This document shows positions 8,035 through 15,454 of a stretch of 64,000 nucleotides of DNA, one piece after another. This DNA is from ELB16-189 sp018266435 (lineage in GTDB: Bacteria > Bacteroidota > Bacteroidia > Cytophagales > Cyclobacteriaceae), in the NCBI GenBank assembly GCA_030123525.1, contig CP126125.1, positions 310,001-374,000 of the forward strand. The letters run 5' to 3'. The notes beneath the pieces are model-generated. The model worked only from the letters and a program-made list of their open reading frames with translations, searched no databases and was not told the DNA's origin. Positions within the stretch are counted from its first letter, which is position 1, and every line of letters starts with the position of its first letter. The translations under genes were made by a program, and so were the position numbers.

Positions 8035-8898
8035 TTACTTCAAAAAATTTGTCATGTAACTGAGTAAAGTTTGTGTCTGCATCATTAAACTAACATGCCC
8101 TTGTGAAGGCACAATTGCTAGTTGCGATTTTGGCATAGGTTGCAGGTCTGAAACACCCCCTCCTAACAATTTATATGTTTTCATCAACTCAATTTTATCG
8201 AGTCCGTCATTATCACCGGATATGATTAATACGGGTGCTTTTATTTTTGCAATATGGGAATCACCCACGTTAAATGGCTCTTTGGCAAAATCAAACATCT
8301 GTTTTAAGAATTTTCTCCATTTTGTTTTATCAGGTGCCGCGGCATCATACGCAGTTTGCAGTGGTGTGTTATCAAAAAATTCCAGTTTGAAATTATCAAA
8401 TGCACTATTCACAACCGGTAACCATCCATCAGATTTATAGGTAGAAGATATAATGATTAGTTTTCTTAATCGATTGGGATAATCTGCGGCAAACTGGTAA
8501 GCCACAGAGCCACCCATACTATATCCTGCAACATCAGCACTGTCTATTTTCAGGTAATCCATTACTTTAGCAACATCACTTGCTAAAGCGGTAATGGATA
8601 ATTTTCTTTCTGAAAATGGTGAATGCCCGTGTCCTTGCATTTCTATGGCAATCACTTTCCTGGTTTTAGAAAGTTCAGGTATTAATTGACTCCAGTTCAG
8701 TTCAATGGTATAAAAAGCGCCATGCAATAAAATGATGGGCTTGCCCTCGCCATGTACTTCGTAATACACTTTGATGCCATTAACGGGAGCGTACCCACTG
8801 CTTATTGGCTTTGTTTGTTGAGCCTTTACAACAGATGCAATCAGCATAATTACAACCAACGTCATTGATTGCAGAAAATAAATTTTACTTTTTTTCAT
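8035..8898 (-). CDS. Secreted alpha/beta hydrolase
   Basis: 287 residues with an N-terminal signal peptide (cleavage probably after KAQ, residue 26-27). Alpha/beta hydrolase fold: oxyanion region ILLHGAFYTIELNW, nucleophile elbow GYSMGGS (Ser127), acid in ISGDNDGLD and catalytic His in VPSQGHVSLM. Probably a periplasmic esterase or lipase-like enzyme with unknown substrate. Its start overlaps the stop of the AHSA1 gene upstream (ATGA at 8895-8898), so the two are translationally coupled, following an ArsR pseudogene in the same direction. Confidence 0.88.
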   Translation of the reverse strand: MKKSKIYFLQSMTLVVIMLIASVVKAQQTKPISSGYAPVNGIKVYYEVHGEGKPIILLHGAFYTIELNWSQLIPELSKTRKVIAIEMQGHGHSPFSERKLSITALASDVAKVMDYLKIDSADVAGYSMGGSVAYQFAADYPNRLRKLIIISSTYKSDGWLPVVNSAFDNFKLEFFDNTPLQTAYDAAAPDKTKWRKFLKQMFDFAKEPFNVGDSHIAKIKAPVLIISGDNDGLDKIELMKTYKLLGGGVSDLQPMPKSQLAIVPSQGHVSLMMQTQTLLSYMTNFLK

Positions 8899-9389
8899 TT
8901 TTTTAAATGAGGTAATAATTTTTCCAATTCATTTAATGTCATGGTGAAACCTTCTTTGAATCCCATTTCAATCATTTTTTCCATGCGCTCAAGGGAATCG
9001 TTGTAAATAATAATGCTGACTTTTATTTTTCCATCTTGTTCACTGAAATTAAAGTCCCAATCAGAACCTGGCAATTGAGGATTTTCATCTTTATCTGCAA
9101 ATGCATTCAAAAACTTGAAGTTTCTTTTGGGAGTAATGGAAGTATACTTCTGAATTGCCCATATCTCATTTCCTTCCGGGCTTACCATTGCATAAAATCT
9201 TCTGCCCCCAACTTTAAAGTCCATGGATTTTGTTTTTGAAGCAAACGGTTTGGGTGCCCACCACTGGTCAAGGATTTCCTTTTTTGTAAATGCATCCCAA
9301 ACCAGTGAAAGACTGGATGCAAATTCGCGGGTTACAAAAACCGTTTTAGCCGTTTTGTCAACGGTAAATTCAAATAATAGATTGTTCAT
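8895..9389 (-). CDS. SRPBCC (AHSA1-type) domain protein
   Basis: 164 residues of the AHSA1/START-like family: VTREFASSLSLVWDAFTKKEILDQWWAPKPF opening in two adjoining blocks, FKVGGRRFYAMVSPEG in the sheet, and a C-terminal helix GFKEGFTMTLNELEKLLPHL. Bacterial genes of this class are very commonly paired with an ArsR-family regulator; here the regulator directly upstream (about 9401-9706) is broken. It overlaps the downstream hydrolase by four bases. Function of the ligand-binding cavity is unknown. Confidence 0.87.
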   Translation of the reverse strand: MNNLLFEFTVDKTAKTVFVTREFASSLSLVWDAFTKKEILDQWWAPKPFASKTKSMDFKVGGRRFYAMVSPEGNEIWAIQKYTSITPKRNFKFLNAFADKDENPQLPGSDWDFNFSEQDGKIKVSIIIYNDSLERMEKMIEMGFKEGFTMTLNELEKLLPHLKK

Positions 9390-9400
9390 TTTTTTAATTT

Positions 9401-9706
9401 TTAATTGTTGATAATAGGTGACAAGTGGGTTGAAACGGTCTTCTTAATTTTTTTAAATTGTTCTAACCATTTTTCAATTTCTTTCATTTTGTTGATTTCA
9501 CGTGGTAGAAAATTTCTGTACCGTGATGTTTTTGTTTTATAAGTTAGCGCGCTTTTAATAGGCGTAACTGCTTTGCAACCGCTTGCCGGGAAGTGTTGAA
9601 ATTCCTGACTAGAGTATGTGGTTCCATTGCGTGAATGCAATGAAACAATTAGGGCTAATCTTGCCTGGTCAGCAATTGCCTTAAAAATATCTCTGCGCAT
9701 TTGCTT
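9401..9706 (-). pseudogene. ArsR-family transcriptional regulator, disrupted
   Basis: The reading starts as a normal AHSA1-associated ArsR protein (MRRDIFKAIADQARLALIV, ATG near 9700) and ends as one (MKEIEKWLEQFKK, from about 9487). The middle, with the recognition helix, is in another frame: NTSRQAVAKQLRLLKAR, then an in-frame TAA at 9546-9544, then LIKQKHHGTEIFYHV. So there are a frameshift near 9597, a nonsense codon, and a second frameshift near 9487. The protein made from the continuous frame lacks a winged helix. It would have regulated the AHSA1-hydrolase pair downstream. Sequencing errors could explain the shifts but not easily all three lesions. Confidence 0.78.
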
Positions 9707-9775
9707 GTTTGTTTTAATGAAACTAATCGGTTGCAAATATATACGCAACCTTTCGGTTTCGCAAATTTTTTTCAC

Positions 9776-10222
9776 TTTTATTTAACTGCATGAAGAATCT
9801 GCTGAAATTGCCGGGGTATTGGGTGTCGGTTTACAATGAATGCAAACAGAACTAATATTAATTATATCTTTTATTTATAACTTCAATTTTTGTTTTTGAA
9901 ATCGGCAGTAGTCTGGGCTGGTATTACGCTGAAGGCCCTGTATGAATACCAAATCGTTAGTGATAATTTAGAAGTGCACAAAAATAGTAATGTGAATAAC
10001 GAAATATCTATTGTCAATTAATATAGGCCAATTGACTCACAAACTTTACAACTTGACGGCAGACGAAATAAAAATTATTGAGTATACCCAAGCAGACACC
10101 AATGCCAAGGCATCACTTCCACATGGGTGCATTTCAAATCATCATGTGTACGGATAATTCACCATGGCCAAGCCCTAAGCCATGATAAGCAATAGTAGAT
10201 ACCTCATTAAACAACTTGACCA
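9776..10222. other. Gene-free stretch with a restriction/methylase-like remnant
   Basis: 447 bases without an intact gene. On the plus strand 10032-10085 reads LTHKLYNLTADEIKIIEY, which resembles the C-terminal KLYxLTxxEIxxIE motif of Eco57I/type IIG-like restriction-modification proteins; no longer homologous frame continues upstream. Several short palindromes occur at 10104-10190, for example ATGCCAAGGCAT. The rest shows nothing I can name. Confidence 0.35.
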
Positions 10223-11029
10223 ATGAAAATAAGCGACCTAAAATTCAAAAATGTAGATGACTACATTTCAGGGTTTCCCCAAGATGTGCAAGCAATCCTT
10301 CATAAAATTAGGCTGACAATAAAGAGGGCAGCACCCCAAGCTAACGAGCGCATCAGCTATGGTATGCCCTTTTACGAATATCAAGGTAAGGGTAATAATG
10401 GGCGGCTGATCTATTTTGCAGCATTTAAAAAGCATATTAGTTTATTCATTACGCCACGAGACACCGAGACTATCTCAAAAAGAATGAAACAGTTTCATGT
10501 TTCAAAGGCCACTTATCAGTTTCCGTTGGGTAAGCCTTTCCCATTTGGCATACTTAAAGAAACTGTTAAAGCCCTGGTCAACGCAAGGGAATTAAAAAAT
10601 AACTCAACAAAAAATCTGCAAAAAGTAAAAACAACAATCAGCAGGGAAATTTCATCATATACTCGCAACCTGTCTCCTTCTGACAAAACCATTTGTAAAT
10701 TACTATCCCTCATCATTAATAAGCACTTGACTAAAAGTGAAAATAAAATATGGCACGGGCATCCCGTTTGGTTTTTGAACGGCAACCCTATTGTCGGGTA
10801 TAGCAAGCAGAAGGATGGAGTTCGCTTACTGTTCTGGAGTGGAGCAAGTTTTGACGAAGAAGGGTTAACTAGACGAGGCAAAAAATTTAAAGACGCCTCA
10901 ATTTTCTACCATTCGGTTTCTGAAATCAACACGAAAGACCTCAAACGTTGGTTGAAAAAATCGGAAGTGATACAGTGGGACTACAAAAATATTGTAAAAC
11001 GCAGGGGAAAATTAGAGAGATTGAAATAG
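10223..11029 (+). CDS. Tandem DUF1801 (YdhG-like) two-domain protein
   Basis: 268 residues made of two DUF1801 domains. The first (about 1-125) has the family signature: VDDYISGFPQDVQAILHKIR, ERISYGMPFYEY, and FGILKETVKALV. A short basic linker follows. The second (about 140-265) contains KIWHGHPVWFLNGNPIVGY and LLFWSGASFDEEGL, the pattern of another DUF1801 branch normally found as a separate protein. The domain adopts a YdhG/Fra-like fold of unknown function; it is cytoplasmic. DUF2200 follows two bases after the stop, so the two are an operon. The fusion is unusual in my experience but not verified by search. Confidence 0.78.
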   Translation: MKISDLKFKNVDDYISGFPQDVQAILHKIRLTIKRAAPQANERISYGMPFYEYQGKGNNGRLIYFAAFKKHISLFITPRDTETISKRMKQFHVSKATYQFPLGKPFPFGILKETVKALVNARELKNNSTKNLQKVKTTISREISSYTRNLSPSDKTICKLLSLIINKHLTKSENKIWHGHPVWFLNGNPIVGYSKQKDGVRLLFWSGASFDEEGLTRRGKKFKDASIFYHSVSEINTKDLKRWLKKSEVIQWDYKNIVKRRGKLERLK

Positions 11030-11030
11030 A

Positions 11031-11396
11031 ATGAAACCTACAGTTGAGCATGACAAACGAATCGCAATGATAACCTTTGCATCAGTGTATCCGCACTACG
11101 TAACAAAAGTAGAAAGCAAAGGCAGAACCAAAGGAGAATTACATCAAGTGATAAAGTGGTTGACTGGCTTTGACGATAAAAAATTGCAGGAATTAATAGA
11201 CACTAAAGCAACTTTTGAAACATTTTTTAAAAGAGCAAAACTGAATTCAAACGCACGGCTCATAACAGGTATAATCTGTGGCTACCGAATAGAGGAAATC
11301 GAAAATCTACTGACAAAACAAATAAGGTATTTGGATAAATTAGTGGATGAATTAGCGAAAGGCCGTAAGATGGACAAGATATTGAGAACAGTCTAA
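11031..11396 (+). CDS. DUF2200 family protein
   Basis: 121 residues matching DUF2200 throughout: HDKRIAMITFASVYPHYVTK, GRTKGELHQVIKWLTGF, FETFFKRAKLN, and ITGIICGYRIEEIENLL. Function is unknown; proteins of this family are short, soluble and often sit with DUF1801 or AHSA1 genes in accessory regions. The ATG lies one base after the preceding stop codon, so it is translated with the double DUF1801 gene. Length agrees with the family. Confidence 0.85.
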   Translation: MKPTVEHDKRIAMITFASVYPHYVTKVESKGRTKGELHQVIKWLTGFDDKKLQELIDTKATFETFFKRAKLNSNARLITGIICGYRIEEIENLLTKQIRYLDKLVDELAKGRKMDKILRTV

Positions 11397-11444
11397 AACA
11401 GGGCGATAAAAAAATAAGAACTTGCAAAACATACTTAAGAACTT

Positions 11445-11939
11445 ATGACATCTTCAAAAAACACAGATGATAAACCCAATAAATTTTACATCATCAGTGT
11501 ATCAATTTTAACTTTTATTATCCCGGCAATTGGTTTTATGGCAGACCATTTCGTGACCGAGACCGCTTTGTCTTTTAATCTTTTCAGCAAGTGGTTCATT
11601 TTTTCGGCAGTCGGGCTTCGTTTATTTTTAGCAGGCCTTAAACAAGTCAAAGATCCAGCGTTTACAGCCAAGCAAATTTTTCATCTCGACAGCCCCGACA
11701 GTTTTCCAATTCTACGTGAGTTGGGGTTTGCCAACATTTGTTTCGGGTTGGTAGGCATTGTTTCGTTATTCAGGCCTGAGTGGAGAGCAGTCAGTGCATT
11801 TGCCAGCGGCCTTTACTACGGAATTGCCGGTATTCAACACGGGCTGAAAAAGATTTCGGGCATCAATGAAAAATTTGCATTATGGACTGACCTGCTCATT
11901 TTCGGGCTACTCTTAGTTTACTTTGTCATAACACTATGA
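11445..11939 (+). CDS. Small polytopic membrane protein (DUF6790-like)
   Basis: 164 residues with four probable transmembrane helices (about 16-37, 47-66, 94-113 and 146-163). Between helices it carries KDPAFTAKQIFHLDSPDSF and a LRELGFANICFG motif, which I associate with the DUF6790 group of small membrane proteins, though with only moderate certainty. No catalytic motif is seen. It starts 48 bases after DUF2200 and may be the third gene of that transcript. Function unknown. Confidence 0.65.
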   Translation: MTSSKNTDDKPNKFYIISVSILTFIIPAIGFMADHFVTETALSFNLFSKWFIFSAVGLRLFLAGLKQVKDPAFTAKQIFHLDSPDSFPILRELGFANICFGLVGIVSLFRPEWRAVSAFASGLYYGIAGIQHGLKKISGINEKFALWTDLLIFGLLLVYFVITL

Positions 11940-12065
11940 ACAGTCCATTGCAAAAGTTATGAAACAGCATTTGCTTAAACCTATACCCATGAGCGGCAAG
12001 TAGCAAAAAGTATGTTGCATTATGGGTTAGTTACTGACCCGTTGAATCAATTTTAGGAAGACAGC

Positions 12066-12161
12066 CAAGCCTTTATTTTAATGGCTGCTGTAATCTATAT
12101 TATCGCTACAATTATTAAAAGAGGAGTTGAACTTCAGAACGAAAACGATTTAACTGTATAA
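12066..12161 (+). pseudogene. DUF2975 membrane protein, C-terminal remnant
   Basis: Only the last 31 residues remain: a membrane helix (FILMAAVIYIIATII) followed by KRGVELQNENDLTV and a TAA at 12159-12161, the characteristic end of DUF2975 proteins. No start or upstream homologous frame is present; the 5' part has been lost. DUF2975 genes are normally followed at once by a YozG-type Xre regulator, and that is exactly what lies 3 bases downstream. Confidence 0.6.
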
Positions 12162-12164
12162 CCT

Positions 12165-12380
12165 ATGCCAATCATTGTAAACTTAGATGTGATGATGGCA
12201 AAGCGAAAAATTTCTTTGAATGAACTTTCTGAAAAAGTTGATCTGACATGATCTAATCTTTCAATCTTAAATACGGGAAAAGCAAAAGCAATCCGGTTCA
12301 GCACCTTAGATGCAATCTGTCGTGCTTTAAAATGCCAACCGGGAGACCTTTTAGAACATCGACAGGCCGAAAAAAAATAA
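12165..12380 (+). pseudogene. YozG-type Xre/Cro regulator with an internal stop
   Basis: 72 codons that read as a small Cro/C1-type helix-turn-helix protein: MPIIVNLDVMMAKRKISLNEL, then a TGA at 12249-12251 in place of a residue of the turn, then SNLSILNTGKAKAIRFST, LDAICRALKCQPGDLLEH and a TAA. A single nonsense change interrupts the second half of the DNA-binding domain. It is the usual partner of the truncated DUF2975 gene just upstream, so the whole two-gene unit is dead. Readthrough or a misread base are the alternatives. Confidence 0.72.
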
Positions 12381-12419
12381 TGAATGAACTGATACCATGA
12401 TGGCAAACGAAATGCCTCG

Positions 12420-12986
12420 TTATATCATGTCAGAAATGATCAATGCAAGCAACGGTGGCAATGCTCCGGCTGCTATCAGCCATTTACCTCTACCACCCAG
12501 TCCATGCTTCCCTTTCAGAATAAAAAGCCCGGTAATATTTATCAAGATCAGCATCACAGCAAAAATATCGGATGCCCACTTCCAGCCGGTTGGGCTGTTG
12601 CGATGCAAAACATTGGTATGGTAAAATACCGGTCTTCTGGAAATTTTTTCATACACACCCACGCCTTCTGATAAGTCGATAAGGAACGAGGCATTATCAT
12701 AATAAATTTTTACCTGGTAATCGGTAGGAAAGTCATAAACCTTGTAATGGTCTTCACCGACTATCCGACCTAATTCCTGAATGGCTTCAGGAGTCACATT
12801 TTTTTTAATGCGAGGGGCGTGAACGCTAAATGTATTCTTAGTGATAATAAAATCAGGATTCCAGTCATTGATATGATTAAGCGCCAACCCCGACAGGCAA
12901 TACACGATGATTAGGGAAGAAAAAAAATAGCCCACATCGCGATGCGTAACAATGTTGAGCCGCCTGAGTTTTTTAACTGAAAGCAT
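12420..12986 (-). CDS. PepSY-associated membrane protein
   Basis: 188 residues, PepSY_TM-like. Helix 1 (HRDVGYFFSSLIIVYCLSG) begins with the family His-Arg, a periplasmic domain of about 100 residues follows with KVYDFPTDYQVKIYYDNASF, and two more helices (about 135-155 and 165-187) close the protein. PepSY membrane proteins take part in iron, siderophore or haem reduction and transport. It starts three bases after the stop of the CbiX-type lipoprotein and is thus its operon partner, under the Fur-like box at 13986-14006. A role in envelope iron or tetrapyrrole handling is inferred. Confidence 0.8.
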   Translation of the reverse strand: MLSVKKLRRLNIVTHRDVGYFFSSLIIVYCLSGLALNHINDWNPDFIITKNTFSVHAPRIKKNVTPEAIQELGRIVGEDHYKVYDFPTDYQVKIYYDNASFLIDLSEGVGVYEKISRRPVFYHTNVLHRNSPTGWKWASDIFAVMLILINITGLFILKGKHGLGGRGKWLIAAGALPPLLALIISDMI

Positions 12987-12989
12987 GTA

Positions 12990-13949
12990 TTACCTGCTGG
13001 CCAATGCGCCATTTACTATTTTATCAGCATATTCGTTAGCCACTTGAATCACCCAGTTTTCCACATTGGCATCGGGTAAAATTGAATCGGGTTTATAGAT
13101 TACATTTTCTTTGGCATGAGCTACCTTGGCTATTCCATCTCCTATAATTTTTACCTGAAAGTTTTCATCATGAGCCACCAGCACAGGTACCACTACCGCA
13201 CTTTTCTTTTTTCTAAGTACTCGGTTAATGGCAGATGTTGTAGAGTCGCTGCTATAATGAACAATGTGTCCGCACCATCCGTAGGAGTGATCAGTTATAC
13301 CTGTATTTTCTTTTACATAGCTCGCCACAACATCAAAAAGTTTGCGCCATTCTTTATCATAGGTTTCATCACCGTAGCCAATGAGTACAAGTCCCTCTTC
13401 CATTTCACTTTTGGTAATATCCTTTACCCTGCGCAAAACATTTTTCTTTAGTATGTCGGTAAAGTCAAGGTTAGGTGTAAGGTAAGTTCTGGCTTGAGGT
13501 GTATAGCGTTCAATTTTTTCAATTTTCAAAACTTCCATCGACTGCGGATCTTCCTTTTGCCCAATGATGGTAGGAATATCATCAAACGTGTGGGGGCTTA
13601 CCGTGAGAAAGATGGGCACAATAATAACATCGGTGAATCCTTCGGCATCAAATGCTTTTAGCTGCGTGGCAATTGAAGGCTCGGTATATTCCATGTGGGC
13701 AGTCTTTGTGCCTTTGATGATCCCCTTCTTCATCATATTGGCTTGTGTACTTTTTTCCAGGCTCAGCAAAGCCTGTCGCCAAGTAGCCGATCTCGAACCA
13801 TGGTTGACCAACAACACACCAATTTTTCGGTCGGTATTAGCCTGTGCCTGCTTTGAGTTACGGGTGCAGCTACTTGTGAGAAGCAGTATCAGTAGGGTGA
13901 ACAGAAGCAATTCTCTGTTTACATTAGGCGATCGAAATGGAATTCTCAT
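12990..13949 (-). CDS. Periplasmic CbiX/CbiK-type chelatase lipoprotein
   Basis: 319 residues. Signal peptide with lipobox LTSSC (Cys28). The chelatase core opens GVLLVNHGSRSATWRQ (His50 equivalent to the sirohydrochlorin chelatase metal-binding His), then HMEYTEPSIATQLK and VIIVPIFLTVSPHTFDDIP; a second half repeats the fold with LVLIGYGDE and VVVPVLVAHDENFQ. CbiX/CbiK insert cobalt or iron into sirohydrochlorin in the cytoplasm, but this one is exported and anchored, like periplasmic CbiK-type proteins proposed to handle haem or metal. Coupled with a PepSY membrane protein and preceded by a Fur-family-like operator. Metal and substrate are inferred, not shown. Confidence 0.82.
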   Translation of the reverse strand: MRIPFRSPNVNRELLLFTLLILLLTSSCTRNSKQAQANTDRKIGVLLVNHGSRSATWRQALLSLEKSTQANMMKKGIIKGTKTAHMEYTEPSIATQLKAFDAEGFTDVIIVPIFLTVSPHTFDDIPTIIGQKEDPQSMEVLKIEKIERYTPQARTYLTPNLDFTDILKKNVLRRVKDITKSEMEEGLVLIGYGDETYDKEWRKLFDVVASYVKENTGITDHSYGWCGHIVHYSSDSTTSAINRVLRKKKSAVVVPVLVAHDENFQVKIIGDGIAKVAHAKENVIYKPDSILPDANVENWVIQVANEYADKIVNGALASR

Positions 13950-13973
13950 AAACTAATTTTCGTTTTAAAGGTG

Positions 13974-13981
13974 CAAATATA
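13974..13981 (-). promoter_or_regulatory. Bacteroidota -7 element of the chelatase operon
   Basis: On the minus strand the bases read TATATTTG, an exact TAnnTTTG element, 25 bases before the ATG at 13949. It lies directly next to the palindrome at 13986-14006, which would cover the spacer between -7 and -33. Confidence 0.6.
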
Positions 13982-13985
13982 TTTT

Positions 13986-14006
13986 TATTTAGAATAATTC
14001 TAAATA
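13986..14006. promoter_or_regulatory. Fur-family-like operator palindrome
   Basis: Perfect 10-1-10 inverted repeat: TATTTAGAAT, A, ATTCTAAATA. The inner 7-1-7 core TTAGAAT-A-ATTCTAA has the geometry of Fur/PerR boxes and differs from the PerR consensus (TTATAATnATTATAA) by one symmetric base. It sits 37 bases upstream of the chelatase start, over the promoter, so iron- or peroxide-linked repression is likely. Confidence 0.6.
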
Positions 14007-14225
14007 TTAAATGGATTTTAGTTCCTGATTAACCTTAGTCGGTAGTTAGCCGGATCAACTTCATGTAAAAAGATCAGAGACTTTGATCGCTATGATAAAA
14101 CGAGAAGGCGGTATGCTGATACACGCGCTACAATAAAAACTGCGTCTAAGAATTATTATTTTGGTCAGGAAAGCCGTAATTGAGTAGCTTACACCTGATT
14201 TCCATCCTGTAAACAACATTTCAAC

Positions 14226-14333
14226 ATGAGAGGCGTAGAATTAATAACACCGGGCATATTGGCCACGCTTTGTATCGGCCTTGTAATTTTTATGTTGGTT
14301 TTCAGACTTATTTTTAAGAAAAGAGGGAAGTAA
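14226..14333 (+). CDS. Possible 35-residue single-pass membrane protein
   Basis: ATG at 14226, TAA at 14331-14333. The peptide MRGVELITPG continues into one hydrophobic helix (about residues 11-28, ending FMLVFRLIF) and a basic tail KKRGK, the layout of a small inner-membrane protein with the positive-inside tail. There is no clear ribosome site, as usual in Bacteroidota. It stands alone in a 425-base gap. It may be a chance frame; the membrane-plus-basic-tail pattern is the only support. Confidence 0.4.
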   Translation: MRGVELITPGILATLCIGLVIFMLVFRLIFKKRGK

Positions 14334-14440
14334 TTTGTCGAAGGAATAATCTTTTCAGCGTAAATCTTGCATTTTTGTCGAATGTAAATTTATTTTACAC
14401 ATCAACCTATGCAATTTTCTGTGATTCAAACAATTATCAC

Positions 14441-15187
14441 ATGCGAAAACTAAACCTAATCCTTGCCCTCATCGTGCTGTCGTTGCTGCTTTTATCTGCC
14501 GCATCCATTGCCTTTGCTCAATCTACTAAAAAAACGCTAGAGCTTTCTGAGTTTAAGAGTATCTATGTCAACTCCAACTACACCGTCTATTTAAAACAGA
14601 CTAACAAACAAGAAGTGAATGTGGAGGCTGATCCCGATATTTTTTCTTTGACTAAAATTTTTGTTGAAAATGGAATCTTGATGATCAACGTTGACCGCAA
14701 GCCCGACAATCCCAATAAAAGCATCTGGTCAAAAATTGATGATATCAAGCTGAAAGCCGTAATGAAGGTCTATGTCAGCATGAAAAACATTAACGAACTG
14801 CAAGTGAATAGTGGCGGGAAAATAGTTTCAGAAAATTCAATTGCAACGGATTATGTTAGTCTGGCCGTTTCAGGCAGCGGTTCAATGGATATTGACCTGA
14901 AAGGAAATAATGTTAAAACCGAGGTGAGTGGTTCAGGAACTGTTGCCTTAAAGGGCTATGCCACTTCTAACGACATCTACATTAGCGGGAGCGGAAGTTT
15001 AAATGCTTTTGCCTGCGAACTGGAAAAAGCAAAAGTGAAAATCAGCGGATCAGGCAACTGCGAGGTAAATGTAACACAGAATTTAGATGCGCTTGTGTTG
15101 GGTAGTGGCACGATCAAACACAAAGGCAGTACAAAAGAAGTAACTAAAAAAGTATACGGCTCTGGGTCTATTGACCGGGCATATTGA
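14441..15187 (+). CDS. DUF2807 (head-GIN) domain secreted protein
   Basis: About 248 residues from the ATG at 14441, chosen because it starts a good signal peptide (MRKLNLILALIV, cleavage near AFAQ); an in-frame upstream ATG at 14375 adds a non-signal leader. The mature part is a DUF2807 putative auto-transporter adhesin head domain: FKSIYVNSNYTVYLKQ, then repeated strands with SGSGS, SGSGT, SGSGS, SGSGN and GSGTI turns, ending VYGSGSIDRAY. Known members form a right-handed beta structure on the cell surface or in the periplasm; the role is unknown. A hairpin six bases downstream looks like its terminator. Confidence 0.87.
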   Translation: MRKLNLILALIVLSLLLLSAASIAFAQSTKKTLELSEFKSIYVNSNYTVYLKQTNKQEVNVEADPDIFSLTKIFVENGILMINVDRKPDNPNKSIWSKIDDIKLKAVMKVYVSMKNINELQVNSGGKIVSENSIATDYVSLAVSGSGSMDIDLKGNNVKTEVSGSGTVALKGYATSNDIYISGSGSLNAFACELEKAKVKISGSGNCEVNVTQNLDALVLGSGTIKHKGSTKEVTKKVYGSGSIDRAY

Positions 15188-15192
15188 AAACT

Positions 15193-15213
15193 ACCCAACC
15201 GGCCTGGTTGGGT
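15193..15213 (+). terminator. Hairpin terminator after the DUF2807 gene
   Basis: ACCCAACC and GGTTGGGT (8-bp stem) with loop GGCCT, followed by TCTTTG. It begins six bases after the DUF2807 stop codon. GC-rich stem with a weak T-tract. Confidence 0.6.
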
Positions 15214-15454
15214 TCTTTGATCATTTCAATCACATTTTTCATTTCTTGAGAAGCCTACAGTCATTATCTGTAAGGCTCTGTACTTTTTTCTAAATCACCC
15301 ATTTATAGAGAGTGTTGACGGCAGGAGAAAAAAGCATGCTTATGCGGGGATGAGTTTTAACTATTGCGCAGCGAGAATGCCGAAAAATTATACTTGCAAT
15401 ACCCAACAAAAGTTCTGACTTTAGAATTGTAAAGATTCAGACTAAAAACTTACT

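Noticed and set aside
10223..11396. DUF1801-DUF2200 pair as a toxin-antitoxin system
   Set aside because: Sizes and motifs do not match any toxin or antitoxin family I know and nothing else supports it.
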